From Oegoconia quadripuncta (taxonomy: Eukaryota; Arthropoda; Insecta; Lepidoptera; Autostichidae), in contig OX438748.1 of assembly GCA_949316235.1 (NCBI GenBank), positions 22,251,575 through 22,315,574 on the forward strand: a DNA stretch of 64,000 nt. The letters run 5' to 3'. Positions 20,429 through 29,602 of the stretch are shown one piece after another. Numbering within the stretch: the stretch's first letter is position 1; each line of letters opens with the position of its first letter. Both the position numbers and the translations under genes were made by a program. The notes under the pieces are model-generated. The model was not told the DNA's origin and ran no database searches. It was given only the letters and a program-made list of their open reading frames with translations.

Positions 20429-20598
20429 AGGCTACAAATTAAAGCGATTCGAATGAGAAAGAGTCGCGACATAGTCTCAGTCTCTTGAGGTTGATTGGTT
20501 GTCGCTTGACAGCTGTAAACTTGACCGCCAATTAGCTTTGATAGGCTATCTCACACGCGACTCTATGTCACTCGAGTCGCGCTAAGTTGTAGTAGCCC
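20429..20598. mobile_element. Probable MITE with AGAGTCGCG-bearing ends
   Basis: Imperfect terminal inverted repeats: left gctacaaattaaagcgattc then agagtcgcg; right (inverse) ggctactacaacttagcgcg then agagtcgcg. Length about 170 bp, no coding. The interior contains gacagctgtaaa. The target duplication is not resolved. Confidence 0.5.
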
Positions 20599-20999
20599 TC
20601 GGTTTACTCATCATTTGAAATGGTCATGGAATTTTGACCACAAGGTCGAAAAGACTTGTCTCAATAAATCACGTAGAGCCACAAAAAGGATATTTAAAGT
20701 TATGTTTAATCCAAGCTATTTTTAGCCTTCCTAATTATGGGTATGTAATGAGTTTACACATCCTCAAGGCTCTTTTGGTATTATTTTAAAATACATAAGC
20801 CGAGGTAAAGAACCTCGTGATGAAAAGAATTATCGCTTATTTTTTTTTTATTAATAATTAAGGCTTGTCTCTACTTACATTTTTAACCTTAGGCCAAAGA
20901 GAGACTACCGGAAGAACATACATTGGGTTAAGGTTTACACCGCCTCCGTCACCGAAAGTTGGAGGTTCATTGGAATGACGTAGAGAAAACGAACTTTCT
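20599..20999. other. No gene seen
   Basis: AT-rich, nothing recognised. Confidence 0.45.
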
Positions 21000-21328
21000 T
21001 TTCCTTTTTATGAACAACGGGTTGGTACTTGGCCTCAGTCACACCTGATGTTAGGAGAAGATGAGGTCGAAGGTGGAAGCGTACTGACCCGGAAATCCCA
21101 ACACGCTTGAGGGACTGGCTATCTGATCTCTGACAACGCGGAACACAACAATGCTATTAATATTGCTGCTTGGCGGCAGATTTAGATGAGATGGTGGTGG
21201 CTAGCTACCATTTTAATATGCCCTATCCCAACCAAACCAAGTACTAAATATGTATCCCGCTGAGGATCGAAACCGCGACCTCCGAAACGTAAACCCAATG
21301 TTGTTTACATTGAGCCACGGAAGCGTAG
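21000..21328 (-). repeat. SINE-C copy 11, full length
   Basis: All modules on the minus strand, with head at the right end (cattgagccacgg). Slightly more diverged than others (for example ccctatcccaacc). Confidence 0.88.
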
Positions 21329-21425
21329 TAAATGCCGTGTCGTAGCAGGAAGTCAAAGAAAAGGCGGAATGTAGAGAAGTGTGGAAAGGACTCTACCGAC
21401 AAGAGCATAGCTCTTAAATTGAAGA
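21329..21425 (+). mobile_element. LINE 3' fragment shared with the 37-40 kb inverted duplication
   Basis: gtaaatgccgtgtcgtagca, aaaggcggaatgtagag, gaaaggactctaccgacaag match 39518-39605 and, inverted, 37330-37420. Confidence 0.75.
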
Positions 21426-21579
21426 GAGAGATTAGCAATTACTTTTCCTCTCCCCCCGCTCTACTCATGATGCTGTTGTACTTGATCCAGCTTCAACTGT
21501 CAAGATTTCTTTTTTAATTAAAAAAATAAGGGAGTGATTAGGTACATACATATATCAAAACAGTCTTATCTTACAGTTT

Positions 21580-21812
21580 GACGAGTGTAGTCGATAGTGA
21601 CCCTGTCAGCGAAACCAACGGTTGCGGGTTCGAATCCCGCGACGGGTAAATGTTTGTGTGATGAATATGAACATTTATTCCCGAGTCATGGATGTTTATA
21701 TAAATATTTATGTATGTTTATCCGTTATCTAGTATCCATAGTACAAGCTTTGCTTAGTTTGGGACTAGATGATTGGTGTAAGCGTCCCAAATATTTATTT
21801 ATTATTTATATT
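21580..21812 (+). repeat. SINE-B copy 3, full length
   Basis: Head slightly damaged (gacgagtgtagtcgatagtg), B-box ggttcgaatccc, uninterrupted tail. It shows the original structure of interrupted copy 1. Confidence 0.92.
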
Positions 21813-22194
21813 ATTAGTTGGGGCACAGCCTTCTCTCATTATCCACCGCGCTAGTGGGCACCTGAGGAGTCAATGTTTTTAAGCATCTGTAGGCTACCGA
21901 CTTCGCTGAACCAATTTTACTTCGCTAATTGAAAGCAAATGAGACTACGGCTAAGCACACCAGTACATATGGCTACCGCCTAACCCTTTGTTATCAGATG
22001 CATCGCTGTATGAGTTGGCGCATGCGCTGTCCGACGCGCAACAGTGCACTTGACCTGTGGGATTGTTTTACAAAACTTACACATGGGTATAGCAAATCTG
22101 CATAGTCTAACATAATCTAAGATTATCATGAGTGTGAGAATAGCCCTTTGAGACCAAAGGGCTATTCTATTCGTAAATGTGTTGCGGCACGTAA

Positions 22195-22465
22195 AAAGAA
22201 TATAAGAATAAGAATAACAATAAGAAAACTTTATTTGATCCATTTAGCGACACTTATAAAATACATTTAATTGTTACCTATACTATTATAACACAATTTA
22301 AACTTAATATAAGTAGGTATGCATTGGCTAGTTTTCGGTGTCGCAAAGTGGCATCAAATCAGGTCCCCAACTCAGCATTTGTTGTAGTCGCGAGAAGAAG
22401 AACGACTACAACGCTGGTTTTCAGTGGAGCCTATGGTGAGATCACGGACGCTCATGGGGCACACA
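22195..22465 (-). mobile_element. LINE 3' end (tail family E)
   Basis: ttatttgatccatttagcga, gttttcggtgtcgcaaag, ggtccccaactcagca, acaacgctggttttcagtgg. Shared with 36740-36910 (same orientation) and 49880-50075 (inverted). No coding part. It has a small local inverted repeat (gtagtcgcgagaagaagaac / gactac). Confidence 0.6.
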
Positions 22466-22574
22466 CAAATAATGAGTACCTAAGTACCTGCATATTTCAT
22501 ACACATAATATATATATACCATATATACGAATGATAGGTGTACTTTAGACATACTATAATTATTAATAAAATCG

Positions 22575-22690
22575 TAAGCACACGTGGCACAAATTGCACA
22601 GACGCGACGATGAGCGCGCTCATAGTGAACAGATTAGCTCGTGACGTGATCGGCGGGGCGTGAACAGGACCGCAAGCGGAACCGTCAGAT
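22575..22690. promoter_or_regulatory. GC-rich, motif-rich patch, possibly regulatory
   Basis: A rare GC-rich, non-repeat stretch: E-box CACGTG (22581-22586), gtgacgtgat (CRE-like, 22641-22650) and ggcggggcgtg (GC-box-like, 22652-22662). Upstream of islet LIM1 in gene orientation. It could be an enhancer or an unrecognised promoter/exon; no open frame with splice sites was convincing. Confidence 0.2.
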
Positions 22691-22699
22691 CAAAAAAAC

Positions 22700-23183
22700 T
22701 GGTTTATTTATTTCTGTGGGTAGTGAGTGAAGTGAATGGAAATGATTTTTTCTTTTATTTTTACCACAACAAAGGACATTTTTCTTGCACGTTGCTATAT
22801 CCGTAAGCGTTCACACTTCATGCCATGGCACATGCAATTGCAGACTTCCAGCTTAAATGGGTCAATTACGTACATATAACAGGGTAGTGTTATTCCTCTA
22901 TGATATAACCAACAAAGATACCCAATTTTCCTATTAGACGAAATGTACCTATGAAATAGGAAAAAAATCCCAAGTGTTAAAGAATTGAAATAAAAGCTTT
23001 CTATTTAGGTTTGTTACTTTGTTGTTTGAAATGTTATATATCGCCAGAGTGCGGTTCATATAAATTTGGTGAAGATTTGATGATACACGCCGGAGATAGA
23101 GAACCTTAGGAAATCGGTTGTCTTGTCAATTTTTTTAATGTTCAATTATTTATTTGACAACCGATTGGTGCAGGTGATAGTGT
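22700..23183. other. No gene seen
   Basis: AT-rich. A small inverted match gaaatcggttgtcttgtcaa / ttgacaaccgatt flanks 23110-23170 (a short hairpin of about 15 bp arms). No repeat family recognised. Confidence 0.4.
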
Positions 23184-23440
23184 AAATCAAAATCAAAATC
23201 AAAAAATGCTTTATTTTATGGGTACACAGGGTACATTTAAAATAGTCAGATTTTACATTTTTAAAGCTACTGCTTGTTCAAAAGGCAATTATCCCCTGAG
23301 AAGAACAAGCAAGAAACTCGAGAGGTCGCTCTTTTAAAAAAAAGGTTTTAATATCACAAAATTATTATTTTATATTATAATATTTCATTATTAATTGTGA
23401 AATCGCCTGGTTATGCGAACGGGCTGGTTATGTCCATGAA
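23184..23440 (-). mobile_element. LINE 3' UTR, same family as 54172-55135
   Basis: Starts with (aaatca)n at the left, the inverse of the TTTGAC/TTTGAT-type tail. It contains the inverse of the family's 3' UTR (gagcgacctctcgagtttct, gttcttctcaggggat) and ends near ccatgaaatt. No coding retained. Confidence 0.75.
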
Positions 23441-23680
23441 ATTTACTATAGTTATATTGGGCTTATTTAATAACTGTTTGGGCTAAATTTATGAGATTTG
23501 GGATACTATTCAATCTAAGGCGTTTTAATATGAGATGAATGAAGATACAGACAATGGGTTGGTTGTATTCTATTTTTTTAATTTCTATTTTGTTGTAATT
23601 TTTTGTTTTACTAATAATTGTTTATTTAATTTTAATAACCATACTGAACCAACCTTTAGTATGAAAATCAAACAATATTC

Positions 23681-23936
23681 GGCTGGATTCGGGTATTAGT
23701 GGTTAGCAATTCTGGCCACGATACCAAAAGGTTGTGGATGTCGAATCCCGCTAGGGGCATAATGTTTGTGTGATGAATACGGACATGTGTACCCGAGTTA
23801 TGGATGTTTTCATTTATAATAAGTATTTATTTACAAAAAAAATATGTATTTATATAGTACATCAACCATCTGGTATCCACATAGTTGCTTACTATGGAAC
23901 TAGATGGCTCTGTGTGTATGTCTGATAAAAAAAATA
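23681..23936 (+). repeat. SINE-A copy 5, target of the gypsy insertion
   Basis: Degraded head, tgtcgaatcccgctaggggc, then full tail ending ctagatggctctgtgtgtat and an A-rich end. The LTR element begins 4 bp after the A-rich end (TSD AAAG). Confidence 0.85.
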
Positions 23937-23939
23937 AAC

Positions 23940-23943
23940 AAAG
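23940..23943. repeat. Target site duplication AAAG, left
   Basis: AAAG directly precedes the left LTR and is repeated at 30105-30108 right after the right LTR. 4-bp duplications are usual for Ty3/gypsy integrases. Confidence 0.85.
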
Positions 23944-24161
23944 TGTTAAAGACAGTGAAAAGTCGAGATATATGGTTTCAGTTAATTTATTACTCATTGG
24001 CGATCTATATAACACTAGTAAATTCTTCACACGCGATCTTTAATGCGACGTAGGGAAACACCGCGGCCACGTCCTATCGCAAGGCCTCCGCTGAGGGAAC
24101 TGAACGGGACGGAGGAGGCGACTCGAAGGTACTCGCCGCGCGCGCAGTGCTTGTCCTTATA
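23944..24161 (-). repeat. 3' LTR of the gypsy element
   Basis: Identical by eye to 29887-30104. In element sense it starts TATAAGGACAAGCACTGCGC and ends in CTTTAACA. The TATAAG at the very start of U3 could act as a TATA box. A short minus-strand frame inside it is not considered real. Confidence 0.95.
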
Positions 24162-24236
24162 GTCGGCCTTCCTGACATCTGTGCGCCTCGCGCAGAAGTC
24201 CTGATGGGAAGAATCAGCCTCCAAGTTCTAATAACA

Positions 24237-24630
24237 CCAACCTCCTAAGGTTGGACACATTCGGCCTCTTAAAGCACACGATCAAACCTCTGAAGGTCTG
24301 TTCCCCAGTATCGAGGAGTCAGAGCAAGTCAACTTCCGAAGGCTGACGGTAGATGAGACAAATCTCATCATCTGTATCACTACATAACCCTCGAGTGATC
24401 AAAACCTCCTGAAGGTTACCGTCTGGCCTCTGAAGGCCAGCGTACAGTAGGCTATCATGAAGCCATAACTGATGGTCCACCTTTGAAGGTCTACATCTTG
24501 TAGCAACAACACCCTCTTAAGGGCCGCATGCGAATATTTCAGAAAATCTCATAGCAAGGTAACTAGAGCACATTCACCTCTTAAGGTGGTTCGTAGCGCT
24601 TTCAACTCTCAACTCACGACCTCTTAAGGG
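24237..24630 (-). repeat. Array of about ten short hairpins in the gypsy 3' region
   Basis: Ten units with core CCT-(CYNA)-AGG on the plus strand. Positions: 24237-24254 (7-bp stem CCAACCT), 24263-24275 (weak), 24286-24297, 24328-24347 (8-bp stem with one mismatch and one G-T), 24403-24417, 24423-24440 (7-bp stem CTGGCCT), 24479-24490, 24512-24523, 24575-24588, 24620-24629. Stem arms differ between units but stay paired (CCAACCT/AGGTTGG, CTGGCCT/AGGCCAG, CACCT/AGGTG, CCCT/AGGG). Spacing varies from about 20 to 70 bp. Two further hairpins of another type, built on ATCGG/CCGAT, lie at 24775-24792 and 24829-24843. Lies between integrase and the 3' LTR. Confidence 0.8.
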
Positions 24631-24974
24631 GAGTACAGACCAGGTCAAGAAAATCATAGTCAAGAAGATCGATCATTAATAATATAATGACAACGAGTCA
24701 CACATACATGTTGATGGTGATAACAAATAGTAACAATATCTTAATTGCAAATAGGTAATTTAATGAACAGAACGATCGGTTCTTAATCCGATATTAGGCA
24801 TAATCATACAATTTAACGTTAATTAACAGATCGGTTCCCGATCAGATAAATCAATCTTAAGTGGTTAATAACAATAGTATCGATGAAAACATGATAGACA
24901 ACTAGCGACATCGATCACCTTATTCACGTAAAATAATAGATACTAATTATTAGTCATAGGTGACAAGTAAACGA

Positions 24975-27458
24975 CTATTCTGAATCGTCATTTGAACGGA
25001 AGGGTTTTAATTTGTCTCTCACGAAAACATTCTCATAAGAGCGACCTCGAGCATTTGTACTCTTAAGTACGTACCTATCATGAGGCAACACCTTGATAAT
25101 AACGTAGGGACCGTCGAAGCGAGGTATTAATTTCCCACTTCGGAGGCCCCTACGAATAATCTTGCGCTCAGCCAGCACCAACTCGCCTTCCTTAAATGGC
25201 CTACCAACACGCCTAACCTTATCGAAACGCTGCTTAGCACGACAAGCCGCTTCTTGTGAACGAGTGACAGCAGCCTCCCTTATTTCGTGCATATCTGTAC
25301 GCGTAGGTATAACTACATCACCCGATAAGCGCGGGCGGAAACCGTAAAGCAATTCCATTGGTGATTTCTTCGTTGTATTGTTTATATTTGAATTTATCCC
25401 TAGCTGAACCTTGGGCAAATATTGCTCCCAATCACCCTGGTGACCATCTCCAACATAAGTGACTAGCGCGTCTAGTATGGTGCGATTAAAGCGCTCGATT
25501 TGTCCGTTAGCCCTGGGGCTAGCAACGGCGGTCATTATATGTTTAATTTGTCTCTCGAGACAATATCTTTTGAAACTGTGACAGTCGAACGCCTTACCGC
25601 GATCCGTGATAATGCGGGTTGGAAGACCGAAAGTTTTTATGAATTGATCAAATGTTTGCAATACCTTCTCGCAACTAGTATCACGTACCGCCTCGATCCA
25701 AATATAGCGAGTAAACGCATCTATTATGGCTAGTATGTGCATATTCCCTTTTGGACTTTTGCAAAAAGGACCGAGGTGGTCCGCATGGACCGTGTGAAAC
25801 GGTATAGCGACCTTCTTAATCGGGTGCAATAGTCCAACCTGACGACCTGTCGGTTTCTTCGAATATTGGCAGGAAATACAGCCATTTACATACTTTTGGA
25901 CAAAACGGCGCATACCGTTAAACCAGTATTTACTTTTCATCGCATCATACGTCTTTATGTAATTTACATGACCATTGTTATCATGGAATGTCTGTAGGAG
26001 TGACCAACGCGAAGCCCGTGGTACAACAACTTTATTTTCGCCGTTCACCTTCCTAAACAAAATATTGTTTTCGCCGACATAGTCTCGAGCCAGACCACGT
26101 GTATTACCTTTGGCGAGCTCTTCCTTTAACTGTCTGATTGTTGATCGTATTGAGTCGTCATCTCCTTGTAAGCTTTCGATTAAATCTTTGTCCACGGAAC
26201 GCATGACTGAATTTACGGGGTTACGACTTAATGCGTCAACGTGCGCCATAGATTTGCCTGCCCGATATTCAACATCGAAATCATAACCCTGTACCTCGAG
26301 CCACCACCTTGCGATACGGGGGCTTAAGTCTCGCTTGGTCCACGTCCAACGCAATGCATTGCAATCTGTAATTATCGTGAACTTTATGCCGCTAACGTAC
26401 ACCTTGAATTTTTGCAGACTCATCACCACAGCCAACGTCTCCAGCTCGTAACTGTGGTATTGTTGCTCAGCAGGGGTAGTTTGCCTGCTGGCATATGCTA
26501 CAGGTTTCCATGAACTACCGGGCTGTTTTTGAAGAAGTATTCCACCAAGACCGATCTTGGAAGCGTCTGTATGTACCTGGGTTTCATGCTCTGGATTGAA
26601 CAACGCCAATACCGGACGACTAACTAGAATTGATTTTAATTTGTCGAAGGATTCTTGTTGACTCAAACCCCAAGTCCAGGATTGGTCTTTCTTGGTGAGT
26701 AATGTGATGGGTCGCGCAATAAGTGCAAAATTACACACATACTTACGGAAGTAGCTAGCGAGGCCAAGGAACTGCCTCGCCTGGTGGACACTCGCAGGTG
26801 CTTTAAAGTTGCGCACCGCATTCAGTTTGTGCTGGGCAGGCCTCACCTCGCCGCCACTTACTTCGTGGCCCAAGTATTCGACAGTGCTCACTAGGAAAGA
26901 ACACTTGTCCAGTCTAAGAGTCATACCAGCTTCGCGGATTCTTGCCAAAACAGCTCGCAGGCGATCCAGTGCGTCAGCGTTATTTTCAGCAAACACCAGC
27001 ACGTCATCCAAATAAGCTGTTGCATATTGAAACTTCAGGGGCCCTAGCACGTCATCCATTGCCCTCTGAAAGACGGAAGGAGCGTTGGCCAACCCGAAGC
27101 TCATCCTAGTGTATTGAAAGTGACCGTCTGGCGTAATGAACCCGGTATATTGCTTACTATCCTCCTGAATTTGTATGCAGTGATAGGCTGACATTACATC
27201 TAACGAAGAGAACACACGTTGCTTTGACAGGCGGTCTAGTTGATCTTGTATCAAAGGGAGTGGATAGCGCTCCTTTTTTGTCACTTTGTTTAAAGCGCGA
27301 TAATCAACGCACATGCGTTTCTCTCCCGTCTTTTTAGACACAAGGAGGACAGGGCTGGCATAAGGTGAATTTGAAACTTCTATAATGCCTTTTTCTAGTA
27401 GTTCCGATACTAACTTACGCACAATCTCGCGATCTTCAAGGGACGATAGTATATGGGT
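24975..27458 (-). CDS. pol: Gypsy pol: reverse transcriptase, RNase H, integrase
   Basis: The pol frame is open from 27458 (just after an in-frame TAA) to the stop at 24975; I count residues from the codon at 27422. RT: catalytic Asp75 in FSSLD and YLDD at 137-140. RNase H: Asp286 (HTDAS), Glu326, Asp353 (TDCNAL) and Asp396 (HVDALSR). Integrase: zinc-binding His480-His485-Cys515-Cys518, then Asp548, Asp607 (IITDRGKAF) and Glu643, exactly 35 residues between the last two (DD35E), and a C-terminal GPY module at 771-773. All catalytic residues are present and there is no internal stop. It has no ATG near its start and lies in the -1 frame relative to gag-protease, with an overlap of about 48 nt (27458-27411), so expression would need frameshifting. 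It makes DNA from the element's RNA and integrates it in the nucleus. Confidence 0.93.
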   Translation of the reverse strand, partial: THILSSLEDREIVRKLVSELLEKGIIEVSNSPYASPVLLVSKKTGEKRMCVDYRALNKVTKKERYPLPLIQDQLDRLSKQRVFSSLDVMSAYHCIQIQEDSKQYTGFITPDGHFQYTRMSFGLANAPSVFQRAMDDVLGPLKFQYATAYLDDVLVFAENNADALDRLRAVLARIREAGMTLRLDKCSFLVSTVEYLGHEVSGGEVRPAQHKLNAVRNFKAPASVHQARQFLGLASYFRKYVCNFALIARPITLLTKKDQSWTWGLSQQESFDKLKSILVSRPVLALFNPEHETQVHTDASKIGLGGILLQKQPGSSWKPVAYASRQTTPAEQQYHSYELETLAVVMSLQKFKVYVSGIKFTIITDCNALRWTWTKRDLSPRIARWWLEVQGYDFDVEYRAGKSMAHVDALSRNPVNSVMRSVDKDLIESLQGDDDSIRSTIRQLKEELAKGNTRGLARDYVGENNILFRKVNGENKVVVPRASRWSLLQTFHDNNGHVNYIKTYDAMKSKYWFNGMRRFVQKYVNGCISCQYSKKPTGRQVGLLHPIKKVAIPFHTVHADHLGPFCKSPKGNMHILAIIDAFTRYIWIEAVRDTSCEKVLQTFDQFIKTFGLPTRIITDRGKAFDCHSFKRYCLERQIKHIMTAVASPRANGQIERFNRTILDALVTYVGDGHQGDWEQYLPKVQLGINSNINNTTKKSPMELLYGFRPRLSGDVVIPTRTDMHEIREAAVTRSQEAACRAKQRFDKVRRVGRPFKEGELVLAERKIIRRGLRSGKLIPRFDGPYVIIKVLPHDRYVLKSTNARGRSYENVFVRDKLKPFRSNDDSE

Positions 27459-29602
27459 TTATTGTCCGTTAATTCGATTTTCATTTTCACGGCGCATTTT
27501 CCTATTTTATTATCATCACCTGAAAAACATTCTGAAAATTCCTGAAGGATATCCTCTAGAGCTGTCAAAATGGAGGGTTCTAGATGCTTTCCTATTTTAT
27601 ATGTCTGCTGGTGAGCCGTAATGACAGTTGCACGCGCGACACAGTTACTGTTTAGGATCGTCACCATCTCATTACCACCATTAAGTGCATTAACGATTAA
27701 ACGTCCTTCAATAATCTCCGCAGTACTTTCCGGTATAATATATTCCGACCTAGGTTTACAATTTTCAATTTTATTTATTTTAACGGGACCTGAAACGTTA
27801 GTACAAGAAAGTACAATTTTATTTACACCCGGTTGCAATCGAATATCCTCATGTGCGTACAGCTTGACACGATCATTGTCTTCACAATTATTTGGTAATT
27901 CGGAGAGATAATTGGCATTATATATTTTTAAGGAAGTGGGTGTCTTAATCACGTAGACATTATAAAACTCAGTAAAAGGTTGACCAATAATTAATCCGAT
28001 ATCTTGTGCATAATCCGGTACAATATAAGCCTTAATGCCGTCGCAAGTAGCTTCGTCCACCGTTATCTTAATCAAAGTCTTGCCTATGGGTGTTACTTGT
28101 GAACCACCAAAGCCTTTAATAACATTAATGCCGTCACGTACACCAACCTGTAAGTGCAGCTGTCTCGCGACAGTTTCGGTAATAGTGACGCATGAACTAC
28201 CGAAATCAATAAAACTGTCAACTAATGTATCGTTTACCCTAGCGGTCGTATAGTATTTGGAACTACCGGATGCATCCTGAATAACATGCACTGTGGACGT
28301 CGACTGTGACGTGCCTATATTCGAGGCGGAGGACTTACGACTTTTTAGTTTTAAACATTCGTCTTTGATATGTCCCATCTTGTTGCAGTAAGAACACTTT
28401 CGCATTTTTTGAAAACAATTGTTTTCTTGGTGACCCCTTTTACCACAAAAAGTACAAGCCGAAGTTAATTTATCTCGAGTTTTATATGTACAACGGGCTG
28501 CGGTATGCCCACGTTTTTTGCAAGTGTGGCACCTGATATGACTTTCATTTTTTATATGATAAGAAGGGCCACCGTGCCGTTGCGTAACAGTAACACGCGT
28601 GGTCGTTCTCAACGATGACAAGTAATTTAAAAGCTTAGTAGGGTCAGTACACCCCGCAGATACCGCGCCGACCTCTACAAGGTCACTACCAATGGTACCA
28701 ATAATTGCTTCGGTTATCAAAGGTGGGGGAATGCCGCAAGCATTGCCCAAAGCCAATTTGTCATAATAAAAATGTAGGTAATCGACGTCGGGTTGTCTGA
28801 CAATATTCACTAAATCACGCATCATATTTAATTTGCTCTTTTGGGACGGGAAGGCAGTTAATAGCTTAGTTTTAAAGTCCAACCATGTTGTGTTCATTTC
28901 ATTTGCAGGCAACTGGTCGTACCACTGACGCGCATAGCCCCTTAATTTCGACAAGCAATTAAATATAACTGTCTTTTCGTCCCAACTGTACATACTAGCT
29001 ATCCCTTCAACTTTTCGTATCCATATGTCCATAGTAGTCAAAGACGTCTTAGGATCGAACTCGGGTATTGGATCACTGCGACCGACATACCTAAGTGGCG
29101 GCATATTATAAGAATTGTCAACATACCCCGATAGTCCAATTGTACCAGAATATCCTGGGGGCGCCGCGGACGGCGCTCGGCCGGCATCGCGCACAGCAAG
29201 CGTCGGCGGCTCAAGCACCGCCACAGGCGCCCGCGATGGCGGCACACTCGATAACCGCGTTGACTCGAACAGCGGGATCGGCTGGGCGGTCGTGCCGGGC
29301 CCGACAAAGGTCTGCTTGGCTCGCTCAGTAGATGTACTCCAATCACGAGGTAGCGGCGGAGTTCGAACACCATCGTCGGCACTCGCGCCTGCGCGCGATG
29401 ATGACGGCTGCAGAATATCGACATTTCGTCGATCACCAGCGTCGGCGACACCCTCTGAGCTGTTTCGGGTACTGAACACCTCTCTTTCCAGCTCTTGCAG
29501 TCGCCTCGCTAGTCGCCGAGTCTCCAACTCGAGCAACAATCGTTGCCGGATCTGATCTTCACGCTCTCCACTCGAATCACGACTTCTACTTTTATCACCC
29601 AT
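27410..29602 (-). CDS. gag: Gypsy gag-protease
   Basis: I take the ATG at 29602, which has a strong context (ACGATGG). The frame is open upstream to 29617 but without an ATG. 730 residues. An Arg/Glu-rich N-terminal helical region (about 15-50) is followed by a Pro/Ser-rich linker and a capsid-like domain (about 170-330, with WIRKVEGIASMYSWDEKT). Three CCHC zinc knuckles (CX2CX4HX4C) lie at about 358-371, 383-396 and 403-416. A retropepsin-like domain has DSFIDFGSSCVTIT at about 462-475; the active-site triplet is Asp-Phe-Gly, not the usual Asp-Thr/Ser-Gly. The frame ends after KPIYYRPLKIARLCVS, whose KPIYYRP belongs to the conserved start of RT, so the gag-pro frame already enters pol before stopping. 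Gag forms the particle and binds RNA; protease cleaves the polyprotein. Confidence 0.9.
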   Translation of the reverse strand: MGDKSRSRDSSGEREDQIRQRLLLELETRRLARRLQELEREVFSTRNSSEGVADAGDRRNVDILQPSSSRAGASADDGVRTPPLPRDWSTSTERAKQTFVGPGTTAQPIPLFESTRLSSVPPSRAPVAVLEPPTLAVRDAGRAPSAAPPGYSGTIGLSGYVDNSYNMPPLRYVGRSDPIPEFDPKTSLTTMDIWIRKVEGIASMYSWDEKTVIFNCLSKLRGYARQWYDQLPANEMNTTWLDFKTKLLTAFPSQKSKLNMMRDLVNIVRQPDVDYLHFYYDKLALGNACGIPPPLITEAIIGTIGSDLVEVGAVSAGCTDPTKLLNYLSSLRTTTRVTVTQRHGGPSYHIKNESHIRCHTCKKRGHTAARCTYKTRDKLTSACTFCGKRGHQENNCFQKMRKCSYCNKMGHIKDECLKLKSRKSSASNIGTSQSTSTVHVIQDASGSSKYYTTARVNDTLVDSFIDFGSSCVTITETVARQLHLQVGVRDGINVIKGFGGSQVTPIGKTLIKITVDEATCDGIKAYIVPDYAQDIGLIIGQPFTEFYNVYVIKTPTSLKIYNANYLSELPNNCEDNDRVKLYAHEDIRLQPGVNKIVLSCTNVSGPVKINKIENCKPRSEYIIPESTAEIIEGRLIVNALNGGNEMVTILNSNCVARATVITAHQQTYKIGKHLEPSILTALEDILQEFSECFSGDDNKIGKCAVKMKIELTDNKPIYYRPLKIARLCVS

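Noticed and set aside
16309..24000. First coding exon of islet
   Set aside because: No short ATG-containing exon with a matching phase and donor could be distinguished by eye from chance.
24027..24224. 65-codon minus-strand frame over the left LTR
   Set aside because: Mostly LTR sequence, interrupted at the LTR border, no homology recognised.
24237..24630. CRISPR-like array (repeats with spacers)
   Set aside because: Eukaryotic context inside an LTR retrotransposon; units are short, imperfect hairpins with variable stems and irregular spacing.
24162..24974. env gene of an errantivirus downstream of pol
   Set aside because: No long open frame on the minus strand between the integrase stop and the 3' LTR; only hairpins and AT-rich sequence.
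29038..29555. Overlapping frames of 78-146 codons on both strands within gag
   Set aside because: Shadows of the gag reading frame in a GC-rich part; no domain of their own.
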